64,000 nucleotides of DNA from an uncultured Ruminococcus sp. (GCA_946413815.1 CAMKMD010000001.1:110460-174459); one strand, 5' to 3'. Counted from the first letter of the stretch, positions 28,902-38,776 are shown. Notes: generated by a model not told the origin, from the letters alone. Program-made: numbers and translations.

Positions 28902-29780
28902 ATGTCATTTCTCCCACTTCCCGCAGCAGCGGCTGCTGTCTCCGTACCGCCAGAGGAAAGCAGCATAAGCTGCGGCGGGCTGCTGTACACCGTCAGAAAC
29001 GGCAGCGCCGCTGTCACAGGCTTTACCGGCGAGCCCTCCTACCTTGAAGTACCGCAGTTCATCGGCGGATATCAGGTCACGCTCATAGCAGAGGAGGCCT
29101 TTTCGGGATGTTCCTCCCTGAGGCAGATAAGCCTGCCGGAAGGCCTGTGCGCCATAGGTGACAAGAGCTTCTATGCCTGCTCGGCCCTCGCAAGCGTAGT
29201 CATCCCCGATTCCGTCATAACCCTCGGGGAAGGCTGTTTCTGCGGCTGCGGCGAACTGAAAGCCCTGAGCATACCTGAGGGGATCAGGGAGATACCCGAT
29301 TCCTGCTTCAGAGCCTGTGTATCCCTGAGCGAGGTCACTCTGCCTGACAGCGTCATCACTCTCGGCAGCTGCGCCTTCTCAGGCTGTGCCGGGCTCGGAA
29401 GTGTCCGGCTCGGCAGCGGCCTTGCGGAGATAGGCAGCTACGCCTTCTATATGTGCCCGGAGCTTAAAGCACTGTGGGTGCCGGAGGGTGTGACGTACAT
29501 CGGGGAATATGCCTTCGGCTATTCCTCACATACGCCGGATGCAAAGGCCATGCTCCTCTCGGACGGAAATCCTGCCGCAGAAAGATACGCCGGTGAGAAC
29601 TGTATTTCCTTCACCGATACCGGAGACACGGTGCCCGCCCTCGCAGTCTCCGGCATCAGCGGCAGAAGGCTCAGATACACCATCCCGCTGCCACTTCTGA
29701 TAGTAATATCTATCATTATCACTGTTCTTATAATCCGTCTCTCCGTACAGAACAGAAGGCTCCGGAAACGCAAATATTGA
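28902..29780 (+). CDS. BspA-type leucine-rich repeat protein with C-terminal TM anchor
   Basis: Tandem LRR_5-like units (EEAFSGCSSLRQISLPEGLCAIGDKSFYACSALASVVIPDSVITLGEGCFCGCGELKALSIPEGI...) and terminal TM LPLLIVISIIITVLIIRL. Confidence 0.85.
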   Translation: MSFLPLPAAAAAVSVPPEESSISCGGLLYTVRNGSAAVTGFTGEPSYLEVPQFIGGYQVTLIAEEAFSGCSSLRQISLPEGLCAIGDKSFYACSALASVVIPDSVITLGEGCFCGCGELKALSIPEGIREIPDSCFRACVSLSEVTLPDSVITLGSCAFSGCAGLGSVRLGSGLAEIGSYAFYMCPELKALWVPEGVTYIGEYAFGYSSHTPDAKAMLLSDGNPAAERYAGENCISFTDTGDTVPALAVSGISGRRLRYTIPLPLLIVISIIITVLIIRLSVQNRRLRKRKY

Positions 29781-29831
29781 CCATTTATACAAATATGAGC
29801 AATAAATGATAAGAAATCTGTGTGGTTGGTC

Positions 29832-29860
29832 TTGATTTTGCAGAGAAAATATGCTATAGT
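29832..29860 (+). promoter_or_regulatory. sigma-70-type promoter for the GH9 cellulase
   Basis: TTGATT-17 bp-TATAGT, followed by a ~85 nt 5' UTR. Confidence 0.6.
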
Positions 29861-29943
29861 AAATATGTATAGATAATATAAAGTGTGATGCCGGGAGCAT
29901 CACCCGTTCTGCGGAACGGAGAAGAAGAAAACCTATTTATTAA

Positions 29944-32538
29944 ATGGAGGGATCAACCATGAACAAATTCAGAAAGCTGACTGCGGCACTGACGTCAGCT
30001 GTCTGCGCTGCCTCGGTCCTGCCTACGGCAATCGCACCGATGAATGCAGCTGCAGCAAACGAACTCGAGATCGCTATTGAGAACTCTTCCGGTCTGGACA
30101 TTGACTACGCAAGAGGACTCCAGTACTCGATCTATTTCTATGACGCAAACATGTGCGGACTCGGCGTTGAGGATGAATCCAGATTTGAATGGAGAGGCGA
30201 CTGCCATACCTACGACGCAAAGGTACCGCTGATGCCCATGGAAGACAACATCGGAACCAACCTTTCCGCTGAATTCATCGCTAAGTACAAGGATATCCTC
30301 GATCCTGACGGCGACGGCTACGTTGACGTCAACGGCGGCTACCACGATGCCGGCGACCACGTTGAGTTCGGTATGCCCGAGAACTACTCAGCTTCCACCC
30401 TTGGCTGGGGCTACTACGAGTTCCGCAATTCATACATAAAGATCGGCGAGCAGGATCATATCGAGACTATCCTCCGCCACTTCAATGACTATCTGATGAG
30501 ATGTACCTTCCGTGACAAGAACGGAGACGTTATAGCTCATTGCTATCAGGTCGGCGACGGCGATATCGACCACGCTTTCTGGAATTCTCCGGAAATGGAC
30601 GAAATGGCAAGACCCGCCTTCTTCTGCACAGTTGACAAGCCCCAGACAGACTATCCTGCATCCGCAGCAGCTGCTCTGGCTATCAACTACCTCAACTTCA
30701 AGGACACAGATCCCGACTATGCCGAGAAGTCTCTCGACTACGCAAAGGCTCTGTTCAAGTTCGCTCAGGATCATCCCAAGGAGCTCTCCGAGAACGGTGA
30801 CGGCCCCAAGGGCTACTACCAGTCAAGCAAGTGGGAAGATGACTACTGCTGGGCTGCTGCATGGCTCTACAAGATCACCGGCGAGCATGAGTACCTGGAA
30901 GAGATCTACCCCTGCTATGATTACTATGCTGCTCCCTGCTATGTTCACTGCTGGAACGACGTATGGGGCGGTGTTCAGTGTATCCTCGGCGAGATCAGTG
31001 AAGAGACTCCCATGAACGAGGGCGAGCACGTTTATCCCGGCTTCATCGACGAGTTCAAGGTGGCTGCTGAGAAGAGCCCCTACGAGGAGATGGACTGCTG
31101 GGCTTCAGTTGAAAAGGCTATAAACACCTATATGTCAGGCGGAGTCGGAACTATCACTCCTCAGGGCTACTGGTGGCTCAATACATGGGGAAGCTGCCGC
31201 TACAACACAGCAGCTCAGCTCATGGCTCTGGTATACACAAAGTACAACGGCAATACCACCAATAAGTACAGTGACTGGGCAAAGAAGCAGATGGACTACA
31301 TCATGGGCGACAATGATATCAAGTACCTCGAGGGTGCTGATGAGAACGGTGATACTCACGGTTCACGTTCCTTCATCGTCGGCTACAACGATCACTCTGC
31401 CAAGTACCCCCACCACCGTGCAGCATCCGGTCTTACAAAGTGTGAGGATCCCGATCCGCAGCGCTACGTTCTCTTCGGAGCACTCGCAGGCGGTCCTGAC
31501 GAGTCCGATAACCACAACGACGTTACCAAGGACTGGATCTACAACGAGGTAACCATCGACTACAATGCTGCTCTTCCCGGTGCCTGCGCAGGTCTCTATC
31601 AGTACTACGGCACACCGGATATGGCTCCCACAAAGAACTTCCCGCCCGCTCCTACATTCTCCGGCGGAGACGAGTCAGGCAACGGCGGCGGTTACTGGGT
31701 AACAGCCTGCGGTATCGATGATATCAAGGCAGACGGCTCAGGCGGTGTTACAAAGGTATCTCTCTTCGCAATGTCCGGCGGCACAAAGAAGCCTGAGGAT
31801 CTTACTATCCGTTACTACTTCTCAACAAAGGGCATGACAACTGATCCGCTCAGCATGATCAAGGTGACTGAGCTCTACGATCAGGCTGCAACAGAGGCTG
31901 CTCCTGCTGACCTCACCATCTCAGGCCCCTACAAGTGGGACAAGATGAGCGATATGTACTATGCCGAGATCAAGTGCGGCGATTACAACTTCGCTAACTC
32001 CGGCAAGAAGTATCAGTTCACAGTTGGTCTCTACTACGGCGACAGCTGGGATCCGACAGATGATCCGAGCTACAAGGATCTGAAGATCTACGAGGTCGAT
32101 GATGCATTCTTCGGCACAGGCAACGAGATAAGGACCGATAATATCTGTCTCTACGACAACGGCGTTCTCGTAGGCGGTATAGAGCCCGACGGAACAGTTC
32201 CCGAGGTACCCGAGGCTGCAGAGCCTTCCACAAAGGCTTCATCATCACCTAACTCACCTGCTCCTGCTACAACTGTTCCCGCAACAACAGCAGCAGCACC
32301 CGACGCACTTCCCGGCGGCACTTCTGACAAGCCCGGCGATGCAAACGTAGATACAAAGATCAACGTTGCAGACGCAGTTGCTATCCTTCAGTACGTTGCC
32401 AATCAGTCCAAGTACAAGCTCACAGATCAGGGTTCAAAGAACGCTGATGTTGACGGCGCATCCGGTATCACCGGCGGCGACGCTATCGCTGTACAGAAGT
32501 ACGATGCAGGCATCGCAAAGTCTCTTCCTTTAAAGTAA
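29944..32538 (+). CDS. secreted GH9 cellulase with CBM3-like module and C-terminal type I dockerin
   Basis: Signal peptide MNKFRKLTAALTSAVCAASVLPTAIAPMNAAAA; GH9 motifs VNGGYHDAGDHVEFGMP, SFIVGYNDHSAKYPHHRAASG, DYNAALPGACAGLYQYYG; Pro/Thr linker; dockerin PGDANVDTKINVADAVAILQYVANQS...NADVDGASGITGGDAIAVQKYDAG. Confidence 0.95.
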   Translation: MEGSTMNKFRKLTAALTSAVCAASVLPTAIAPMNAAAANELEIAIENSSGLDIDYARGLQYSIYFYDANMCGLGVEDESRFEWRGDCHTYDAKVPLMPMEDNIGTNLSAEFIAKYKDILDPDGDGYVDVNGGYHDAGDHVEFGMPENYSASTLGWGYYEFRNSYIKIGEQDHIETILRHFNDYLMRCTFRDKNGDVIAHCYQVGDGDIDHAFWNSPEMDEMARPAFFCTVDKPQTDYPASAAAALAINYLNFKDTDPDYAEKSLDYAKALFKFAQDHPKELSENGDGPKGYYQSSKWEDDYCWAAAWLYKITGEHEYLEEIYPCYDYYAAPCYVHCWNDVWGGVQCILGEISEETPMNEGEHVYPGFIDEFKVAAEKSPYEEMDCWASVEKAINTYMSGGVGTITPQGYWWLNTWGSCRYNTAAQLMALVYTKYNGNTTNKYSDWAKKQMDYIMGDNDIKYLEGADENGDTHGSRSFIVGYNDHSAKYPHHRAASGLTKCEDPDPQRYVLFGALAGGPDESDNHNDVTKDWIYNEVTIDYNAALPGACAGLYQYYGTPDMAPTKNFPPAPTFSGGDESGNGGGYWVTACGIDDIKADGSGGVTKVSLFAMSGGTKKPEDLTIRYYFSTKGMTTDPLSMIKVTELYDQAATEAAPADLTISGPYKWDKMSDMYYAEIKCGDYNFANSGKKYQFTVGLYYGDSWDPTDDPSYKDLKIYEVDDAFFGTGNEIRTDNICLYDNGVLVGGIEPDGTVPEVPEAAEPSTKASSSPNSPAPATTVPATTAAAPDALPGGTSDKPGDANVDTKINVADAVAILQYVANQSKYKLTDQGSKNADVDGASGITGGDAIAVQKYDAGIAKSLPLK

Positions 32539-32557
32539 GAGCAATACATTAAACCAC

Positions 32558-32588
32558 AAGACCCGGAGGGATGACCTCCGGGTCTTTC
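32558..32588 (+). terminator. rho-independent terminator after GH9 cellulase
   Basis: AAGACCCGGAGG-GATGA-CCTCCGGGTCTTTC. Confidence 0.7.
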
Positions 32589-32615
32589 AGCTTGTCATAA
32601 ATCCTATATCTATTA

Positions 32616-32798
32616 AGAGGACGCCCTCTCTTGCGGGGCGTCCCCTCTTCAAAAACAGTCCACCGGACTGTTTTTGAATTCACCTCTTGCGGGGCGCTTT
32701 GCGGCTATATGTGGGGCTTTGCCCCACACCCCACAAGGGCTTTCAGCCCTTGACCTGACCAAAGGGGCGTGCCCCTTTGGAATCCCAAGCGTTTGGTT
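32616..32798. repeat. modular hairpin-array intergenic repeat, copy 1
   Basis: GGACGCCC..GGGCGTCC; AAAAACAGTCCaccGGACTGTTTTT; GTGGGGCtttGCCCCAC; CAAGGGCTttcAGCCCTTG; CCAAAGGGGCgtGCCCCTTTGG-AATCCCAAGCGTTTGG. Confidence 0.85.
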
Positions 32799-32876
32799 TT
32801 AACGATGAAACTGCCTTTTTGACAGACTGCCAAACCAGGATGGATAACCTCCGGGTCTTTCTTTTATATGATACAG

Positions 32877-32910
32877 AAAAGCACCTCCGGATATAGCCGG
32901 AGGTGCTTAT
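32877..32910 (-). terminator. terminator downstream of upp
   Basis: AAAAGCACCTCCGGatataGCCGGAGGTGCTT. Confidence 0.7.
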
Positions 32911-32920
32911 TCATTATACT

Positions 32921-33544
32921 TTACTTTGTGCCGAAGATACGGTCGCCTGCGTCGCCTACGCCGGGAACGATGTACTTATCCTCGTTGAGGCCCTGATCCT
33001 GAACGCCTGCATATATCTCAACGTCAGGATGTGCCTTTGTGACAGCTGCAACGCCCTCAGGTGAGCAGATGATGCACATGAACTTGATCTGCTTTACGCC
33101 CAGCTTCTTCAGCTCATCGATGGCTGCAATGGCGGAGTTTCCTGTAGCGAGCATAGGATCAACGATGATGGTATCACGCTCTGCGATATCCTCAGGCAGC
33201 TTGAAGTAGTACTTTACAGACTCCTTTGTCTCAGGATCGCGGAAGAGGCCGATATGGCCGATCTTTGCAGCAGGAACGAGCTTTGTGACGCCGTCTACCA
33301 TGCCAAGTCCTGCACGGAGTATCGGCACGAATGCAAGCTTTCTGCCGGAGATGATCTTTGTCCTCGCAACTGCAACCGGAGTCTCGATCTCGATCTCCTT
33401 GAGGGGCAGATCACGGGTAGCCTCATAACAGATGAACATGGCAATCTCTGATACCAGCTCACGGAATTCCTTGGTGCCTGTGGTCTTGTCTCTCAGCAGG
33501 GAGATCTTATGCTGTACAAGCGGATGATCTATGATATGTAACAT
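32921..33544 (-). CDS. upp: uracil phosphoribosyltransferase
   Basis: [29 protein letters not shown]...[11 protein letters not shown]...[15 protein letters not shown]...[16 protein letters not shown]. Confidence 0.97.
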   Translation of the reverse strand: MLHIIDHPLVQHKISLLRDKTTGTKEFRELVSEIAMFICYEATRDLPLKEIEIETPVAVARTKIISGRKLAFVPILRAGLGMVDGVTKLVPAAKIGHIGLFRDPETKESVKYYFKLPEDIAERDTIIVDPMLATGNSAIAAIDELKKLGVKQIKFMCIICSPEGVAAVTKAHPDVEIYAGVQDQGLNEDKYIVPGVGDAGDRIFGTK

Positions 33545-33559
33545 GGTTATTTCCTCCTT

Positions 33560-33997
33560 TTAGTTTTCCTTTTCTATGGCAGTTATTTTGTCAACTCTGC
33601 GCTGGTGGCGACCGCCCTCGAAGCCTGTTGTCAGGAATATCTCGGCAAGCTCAATGGCAAGTCCGGGACCGATGGTGCGTGCGCCCATGCACATGATGTT
33701 CGTATCATTATGCAGACGTGTGAAGCGTGTGGAGAAGGAATCAGAGCAGAGCGCTGCACGTATGCCGTTTATCTTGTTTGCGGCGATGGACATACCGATG
33801 CCTGTACCGCAGATAAGGATGCCCTTCTCGTACTCGCCGGATACTACAGCGGTGCAGACCTCCTTCGCCTTGTCCGGATAATCACAGGGATCGCCGTTAG
33901 TTCCGAAATCCTTGAACTCGAAGCCCTTTTCAGTGAGCGCTTCGATTATCGCATTCTTCATTTCTACTCCTGCATGATCGCAGCCGATAGCTATCAT
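33560..33997 (-). CDS. rpiB: ribose 5-phosphate isomerase B
   Basis: IAIGCDHAGVEMKNAIIEAL, DYPDKAKEVCTAVVSGEYEKGILICGTGIGMSIAANKINGIRAALC. Confidence 0.96.
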   Translation of the reverse strand: MIAIGCDHAGVEMKNAIIEALTEKGFEFKDFGTNGDPCDYPDKAKEVCTAVVSGEYEKGILICGTGIGMSIAANKINGIRAALCSDSFSTRFTRLHNDTNIMCMGARTIGPGLAIELAEIFLTTGFEGGRHQRRVDKITAIEKEN

Positions 33998-34012
33998 AAC
34001 CGACAGCTCCTT

Positions 34013-34726
34013 TCATATATGATCGCTTATTTGTTGTTTTCTCTCCTCAAGATCCTTTTCCGCCTTCACCTTCTGGAGATAGTTTACCTCAAGCTCCTCC
34101 GGGGAGACAAGCTCCTTTGAGAGAGATGCAAGGCATACTCCGCAGGCGTTCTGAAGCCTGCCCTGGGGAGGTGCTATGAGAAGCATTGGTGAACGGTATG
34201 CGGAGAAGAAATCCGCGGCGCCGTCTCCGCAGAGCATTACCTCATTGCCGTTGAAGGCAAGTATCTCAGCAAGCTCATCACGGCTCATCAGTCCCTCCTC
34301 GTGCACAGTCTCAAGGCAGTAGCAGTCGCTCCTGTAAAGCGCCGCATAGACTATATCGCCTCTTGCCTTCATGACCGGGCATATCAGTCCCTTGTAGGCT
34401 ATGTTGTTGCAGGCCAGCGCTTCAAGCGTCGAAACTGCACAGCACTGTATATCCAGCGCAAAGCCCATGGCCTTTACCGCTGCGACTCCTATACGGAGCC
34501 CGGTATAGCTGCCGGGGCCTGCCGCTACAGCAACTGCGCCTATATCCGTCATCGCCTTTCCGCTCTGCTCGAGAAGTCCCTTCACCATAGGCATTATCAC
34601 CTGTGAATGGGTCTTCTGGGTATACAGTGCGGATTCCGCAAGTACGGTCTCCGTGTCAGTATCAAGGAGAGCTGCGGACGCTGTCTTTCCTGAGGTGTCA
34701 ATCCCAAGCGTCAGCAAACCTTTCAC
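34013..34726 (-). CDS. tsaB: tRNA threonylcarbamoyladenosine biosynthesis protein TsaB
   Basis: LGIDTSGKTASAALLD, HSQVIMPMVKGLL, VAAGPGSYTGLRIGVAAVKAMG. Confidence 0.95.
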   Translation of the reverse strand: MKGLLTLGIDTSGKTASAALLDTDTETVLAESALYTQKTHSQVIMPMVKGLLEQSGKAMTDIGAVAVAAGPGSYTGLRIGVAAVKAMGFALDIQCCAVSTLEALACNNIAYKGLICPVMKARGDIVYAALYRSDCYCLETVHEEGLMSRDELAEILAFNGNEVMLCGDGAADFFSAYRSPMLLIAPPQGRLQNACGVCLASLSKELVSPEELEVNYLQKVKAEKDLEERKQQISDHI

Positions 34727-35162
34727 CGCCCTTTATCGTTATTTTTCTTGCCGGAGCATCGCTGTCATCAGCAGCTCCTATAGTTATATAAATAGTATCC
34801 TCCGGGAGGAAATCCTCTATATTCTCAGACCATTCTATCACGGCGATATTGTTATCGAAATCATAATCGAAGAAGCCTGTGGATTCGAGACCTTCCTCTG
34901 TGGTGATGCGGTACATATCGAAGTGGTAGAGAGTAAGTGCGCCGCCGCCCTTAACGTCACGGTATTCATTGACGAGGGCAAATGTCGGAGAGGAAACGCA
35001 GTCCCCCAGCCCGAGGCCTACTGCAAGCCCGCGGGTGAAGGTGGTCTTTCCGGCGCCGAGGCCGCCGCGGAAGGCTATCATATCGCCGGGACGCAGAAGC
35101 TTTGCCAGCTTCTCCGCCGCAGCTATGGTCTCCTCCGGAGAATGTGTTATTATCTCAGCCAT
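34698..35162 (-). CDS. tsaE: tRNA threonylcarbamoyladenosine biosynthesis ATPase TsaE
   Basis: GDMIAFRGGLGAGKTTFTRGLAVGLG, VSSPTFALVNEY, LYHFDMYRI. Confidence 0.95.
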   Translation of the reverse strand: MAEIITHSPEETIAAAEKLAKLLRPGDMIAFRGGLGAGKTTFTRGLAVGLGLGDCVSSPTFALVNEYRDVKGGGALTLYHFDMYRITTEEGLESTGFFDYDFDNNIAVIEWSENIEDFLPEDTIYITIGAADDSDAPARKITIKGGERFADAWD

Positions 35163-35163
35163 A

Positions 35164-36843
35164 TCAGAACAGGCCTGTGATGCAGCCGTTGACGTCGCAG
35201 TCGATGTTGAGAGCTGAAGGAGCCTTGGGAAGTCCTGGCATCGTCAGTATCTCGCCGGTGTAGATGACTACGAAGCCGGCGCCGGAGGAGAGACGCGCAT
35301 CGCGGACTGTGATGGTGAAGTTCTTCGGCTTGCCCAGCTTCTTCGGATCGTCAGAGAGTGAGTACTGTGTCTTTGCAACACAGACAGGCAGATCGCCGAA
35401 GCCGATGGACTCTATCTCCTTGATAGCCTTCTCAGCCTGTGCGGTGTAGCTTACGCCGTCTGCACGGTATATCTCACGGGCAATGGTCTCTATCTTCTCC
35501 TTTATCGGAAGAGATGTGGAATACAGCGGGCGGAATCTCTCGTCGCCGCCCTCTGTGAGCTCTATGGTCTGGCATACCTTCTCAGCAAGGTCGATTCCGC
35601 CCTCGCCGCCCTTTGCGAAGACCTCGCACATGGAAACCTCAACGCCCATCTCCGCACAGAGATCCTTCACGAACTTTATCTCTTCGTCTGTATCGGAGGC
35701 AAAGCGGTTTATGGCAACGACTACCGGAACGTGGTACTTGTGCATATTCTCTATATGTGTACGGAGGTTCACGCTGCCCTTTTCAAGAGCCCAGAGGTTC
35801 TCCTTGCCGAGATCCTCCTTCGGTACCTTGCCGTTATACTTCAGAGCCCTGATGGTAGCTACAAGAACTACGCATGAAGGTACAAGTCCGGCATAGCGGC
35901 ACTTGATATCAAAGAACTTCTCTGCACCGAGGTCTGAACCGAAGCCGGCCTCTGTCACAACGTAGTCGCCCAGCTTCAGAGCGAGCTTTGTGGCACGTAC
36001 GGAGTTGCAGCCGTGTGCGATATTGGCAAAGGGGCCGCCGTGTATGAATGCGGGGTTGTTCTCGAGTGTCTGTACAAGGTTCGGCTTGAGGGCATCCTTG
36101 AGGAGCGCTGTCATAGCGCCTGTGCAGCCGAGATCGCGTGCGAACACCGGCTTGCCGTCAAGGTCATAGGCAACGAGTATATTGCCGAGCCTCTCCTTGA
36201 GGTCTGCAAGATCGGAAGCGAGACAGAGTATAGCCATTACCTCCGAGGCAACGGTGATATTGAAGCCGTCCTCACGTGGAACGCCGTTTGCCTTTCCGCC
36301 GAGACCTACGATTATGTTTCTCAGCGCACGGTCATTCATATCAAGGCATCTCTTGAAGAGGATGCGGCGCTGGTCTATCCTGAGGGTATTGCCCTGCTGG
36401 AGATGGTTGTCTATCATGGCGCAGAGCAGATTGTTTGCAGCTGTGATGGCGTGCATATCGCCTGTGAAGTGGAGATTGATATCCTCCATAGGAACAACCT
36501 GAGCATAGCCGCCGCCGGCTGCGCCGCCCTTGATGCCGAATACCGGTCCGAGAGAGGGTTCGCGGAGAGCGAGGACCGTCTTCTTGCCGATGCGTCCCAT
36601 AGCCTCGGTAAGGCCTACGCTGACGGTAGTCTTTCCCTCACCGGCAGGAGTGGGATTGATGGCTGTAACGAGAATCAGCTTTCCGTCATTGCGGAATGCA
36701 AGGCTTGAGTAAAGGCTCTCGGATACCTTGGCCTTGTAGTGGCCGTAGGGCTCGAGGCAGTCATCCGAAATACCGAGGTCTGCGGCGATCTCGGTTATCT
36801 TCTTCATTTTCGCATTCTGTGCGATCTCTATATCTGATAGCAT
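35164..36843 (-). CDS. fhs: formate--tetrahydrofolate ligase
   Basis: [61 protein letters not shown]; start moved to MLSDIEIAQ. Confidence 0.96.
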   Translation of the reverse strand: MLSDIEIAQNAKMKKITEIAADLGISDDCLEPYGHYKAKVSESLYSSLAFRNDGKLILVTAINPTPAGEGKTTVSVGLTEAMGRIGKKTVLALREPSLGPVFGIKGGAAGGGYAQVVPMEDINLHFTGDMHAITAANNLLCAMIDNHLQQGNTLRIDQRRILFKRCLDMNDRALRNIIVGLGGKANGVPREDGFNITVASEVMAILCLASDLADLKERLGNILVAYDLDGKPVFARDLGCTGAMTALLKDALKPNLVQTLENNPAFIHGGPFANIAHGCNSVRATKLALKLGDYVVTEAGFGSDLGAEKFFDIKCRYAGLVPSCVVLVATIRALKYNGKVPKEDLGKENLWALEKGSVNLRTHIENMHKYHVPVVVAINRFASDTDEEIKFVKDLCAEMGVEVSMCEVFAKGGEGGIDLAEKVCQTIELTEGGDERFRPLYSTSLPIKEKIETIAREIYRADGVSYTAQAEKAIKEIESIGFGDLPVCVAKTQYSLSDDPKKLGKPKNFTITVRDARLSSGAGFVVIYTGEILTMPGLPKAPSALNIDCDVNGCITGLF

Positions 36844-37194
36844 TGTGGTTTCCTCCGATCGTGATATATAATTCATTATAACATTTTTTTCCTCTCAATG
36901 CAAGTATCAGAGAAAAAAACTGCGGCTGTCACGGATCCTTATTTCAGATCCGCCCGGCAAAGCCAAAAATGATACGTCATCTATCATAAGTGTGATTTGT
37001 CACAAAGATTTTGTCACACATCCGGCCTGTTTTACCAAAAATACAGATTTTAGCCTGACCCCCTGTTATTCATTGAAAAAATGTGATATAATATATAACA
37101 GATATATGGGTCAAGCTGAAACAATGTCACATGATGACAGTATTTCAGCGGTTTTGCGGCCGGTCAGCCGCTTATTGGAGGGTTTAATTGAATA

Positions 37195-38550
37195 ATGGAC
37201 AGAACTATCATGAAGCGCAGCTTTATGAAGTATACTCTGCTGAATATAGTCAGCTCTATCGGGCTGTCCATCTATATTCTTGCGGATACGTACTTCATCG
37301 CTAAGGGTATGGGCGCAAACGGACTTGCGGCTCTGAATCTCGCTTTACCGGTGTTCAATTTCCTGAACGGCTTCGGTCTCATGCTCGGCATGGGAGGAGG
37401 CAGCCGGTTCTCCATGCTCTACTGTCATACCGACAGGCGCGAGACAGACGGAATTTTCACCAACACCATCATCGCAGCTCTTTCCATCGCTGCGGTATTT
37501 GAGCTTATCGGGCTCTTCTTTTCTGCACCCTTCACAACTCTGCTCGGTGCAGACGAGAATGTATTTGAGATGTCGCACGGCTACCTGAAGATGATCCTCA
37601 GGTTCTCCCCTGCATTCATCCTCAACAATGTCATGATATGCTTCATGCGTAATGACAGCGCACCTAAGCTTGCAATGGCCGGTATGCTGGCCGGCAGTCT
37701 ATCAAACATTGTCCTCGACTATGTATTTATATTCACTATGGATATGGGTATGTTCGGCGCAGCCCTTGCAACCTGTATCGCACCTTTCATCAGTATGGCT
37801 GTCATGAGTATACATATCATCACAGGCTGGAACGCTTTCCGGTTCAGGTTCATAACGCCTTCCTGGACTACGATAAAGAACATCCTCTCACTCGGCTCCC
37901 ATGCCTTTGTGTCTGAGGTATCCGGCGGCGTGGTGATAATCGTTTTCAACTTCGTGATCTACAGGGTGCTCGGCAACACAGGCATAGCCGCCTACGGTGT
38001 CGTCGCCAATACTGCCATCGTCGCAACTGCCGTATTCACCGGCATATCCTGCGGTGTTCAGCCGCTGATGTGCAAGTACCACGGCCAGGACAACGACGAA
38101 GCAGCAAGGTATATACTTCATCTCGGACTTATAATGACAGGCATCATCGCAGCAGCAGCTTATTCAATCGTATTCTTCACAGACCACAGCATCGTCAGCA
38201 TATTCAATGACAGCGGAGACGCAAAACTGCAGGAAATCGCAGAAAGGGGGATGCGGCTCTACTTCACGTGTATGCCTTTCATGGGATTCAATATCGTGCT
38301 CTCGGTATACTTCACTTCACATGAATGTCCCGGACCGGCACAGATGATCTCACTTCTCAGAGGTACGCTCCTGCTCATACCGCTCGCATTCATACTCGCC
38401 GCAATGTTCGGTATTACCGGAGTATGGCTCACAGTGCCGGCAGCAGAGCTCCTCACATCGCTTGCAGCATTTGTACTGTTCCAGCGTTTCGCTGACAGAC
38501 AGTGGATGACCAGCAGAGGATATCTCCTTCAGGGACGGAAACTGACCTGA
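37195..38550 (+). CDS. MATE family efflux transporter
   Basis: 12-TM MATE-like protein: LADTYFIAKGMGANGLAALNLALPVFNFLNGFGLMLGMGGGSRFSM. Confidence 0.92.
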   Translation: MDRTIMKRSFMKYTLLNIVSSIGLSIYILADTYFIAKGMGANGLAALNLALPVFNFLNGFGLMLGMGGGSRFSMLYCHTDRRETDGIFTNTIIAALSIAAVFELIGLFFSAPFTTLLGADENVFEMSHGYLKMILRFSPAFILNNVMICFMRNDSAPKLAMAGMLAGSLSNIVLDYVFIFTMDMGMFGAALATCIAPFISMAVMSIHIITGWNAFRFRFITPSWTTIKNILSLGSHAFVSEVSGGVVIIVFNFVIYRVLGNTGIAAYGVVANTAIVATAVFTGISCGVQPLMCKYHGQDNDEAARYILHLGLIMTGIIAAAAYSIVFFTDHSIVSIFNDSGDAKLQEIAERGMRLYFTCMPFMGFNIVLSVYFTSHECPGPAQMISLLRGTLLLIPLAFILAAMFGITGVWLTVPAAELLTSLAAFVLFQRFADRQWMTSRGYLLQGRKLT

Positions 38551-38588
38551 CAGGATATCGTTAAAACAATAAAATTAATCCTCTGTAC

Positions 38589-38617
38589 TTGCAAAGCCCT
38601 GATAATTATGTTATAAT
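38589..38617 (+). promoter_or_regulatory. promoter for tRNA-Arg
   Basis: TTGCAA-17 bp-TATAAT. Confidence 0.65.
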
Positions 38618-38658
38618 ATCTATTGTGTCCGGTACAGTTGATGTACCGGACATGATAT

Positions 38659-38732
38659 GTCCCAATAGCTCAGTAGGATAGAGCGACTGCCTCCTAAGCA
38701 GTAGGCCGGAGGTTCGACTCCTCTTTGGGACG
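38659..38732 (+). tRNA. tRNA-Arg (anticodon CCT)
   Basis: Acceptor GTCCCAA/TTGGGAC; anticodon arm ACTGC-CTCCTAA-GCAGT; T-arm GGAGG-TTCGACT-CCTCT; full cloverleaf read by eye. Confidence 0.95.
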
Positions 38733-38738
38733 CTATGA

Positions 38739-38776
38739 AAGCCTTTGTCACTAACGTGGCAGAGGCTTGTCTTTTT
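38739..38776 (+). terminator. terminator after tRNA-Arg
   Basis: AAGCCTTTGTCAC-TAAC-GTGGCAGAGGCTT-GTCTTTTT. Confidence 0.7.

Noticed and set aside
32616-32798. Hairpin array as a CRISPR array or IS end
   Set aside because: No regular spacer/repeat unit, no transposase, and hairpins differ from one another; better described as a modular palindromic repeat.
36013-36708. 231-aa plus-strand ORF
   Set aside because: Antisense to fhs; no RBS or family motif.
36843-36900. Riboswitch upstream of fhs
   Set aside because: Only ~50 nt before AT-rich sequence and no recognisable aptamer motif.
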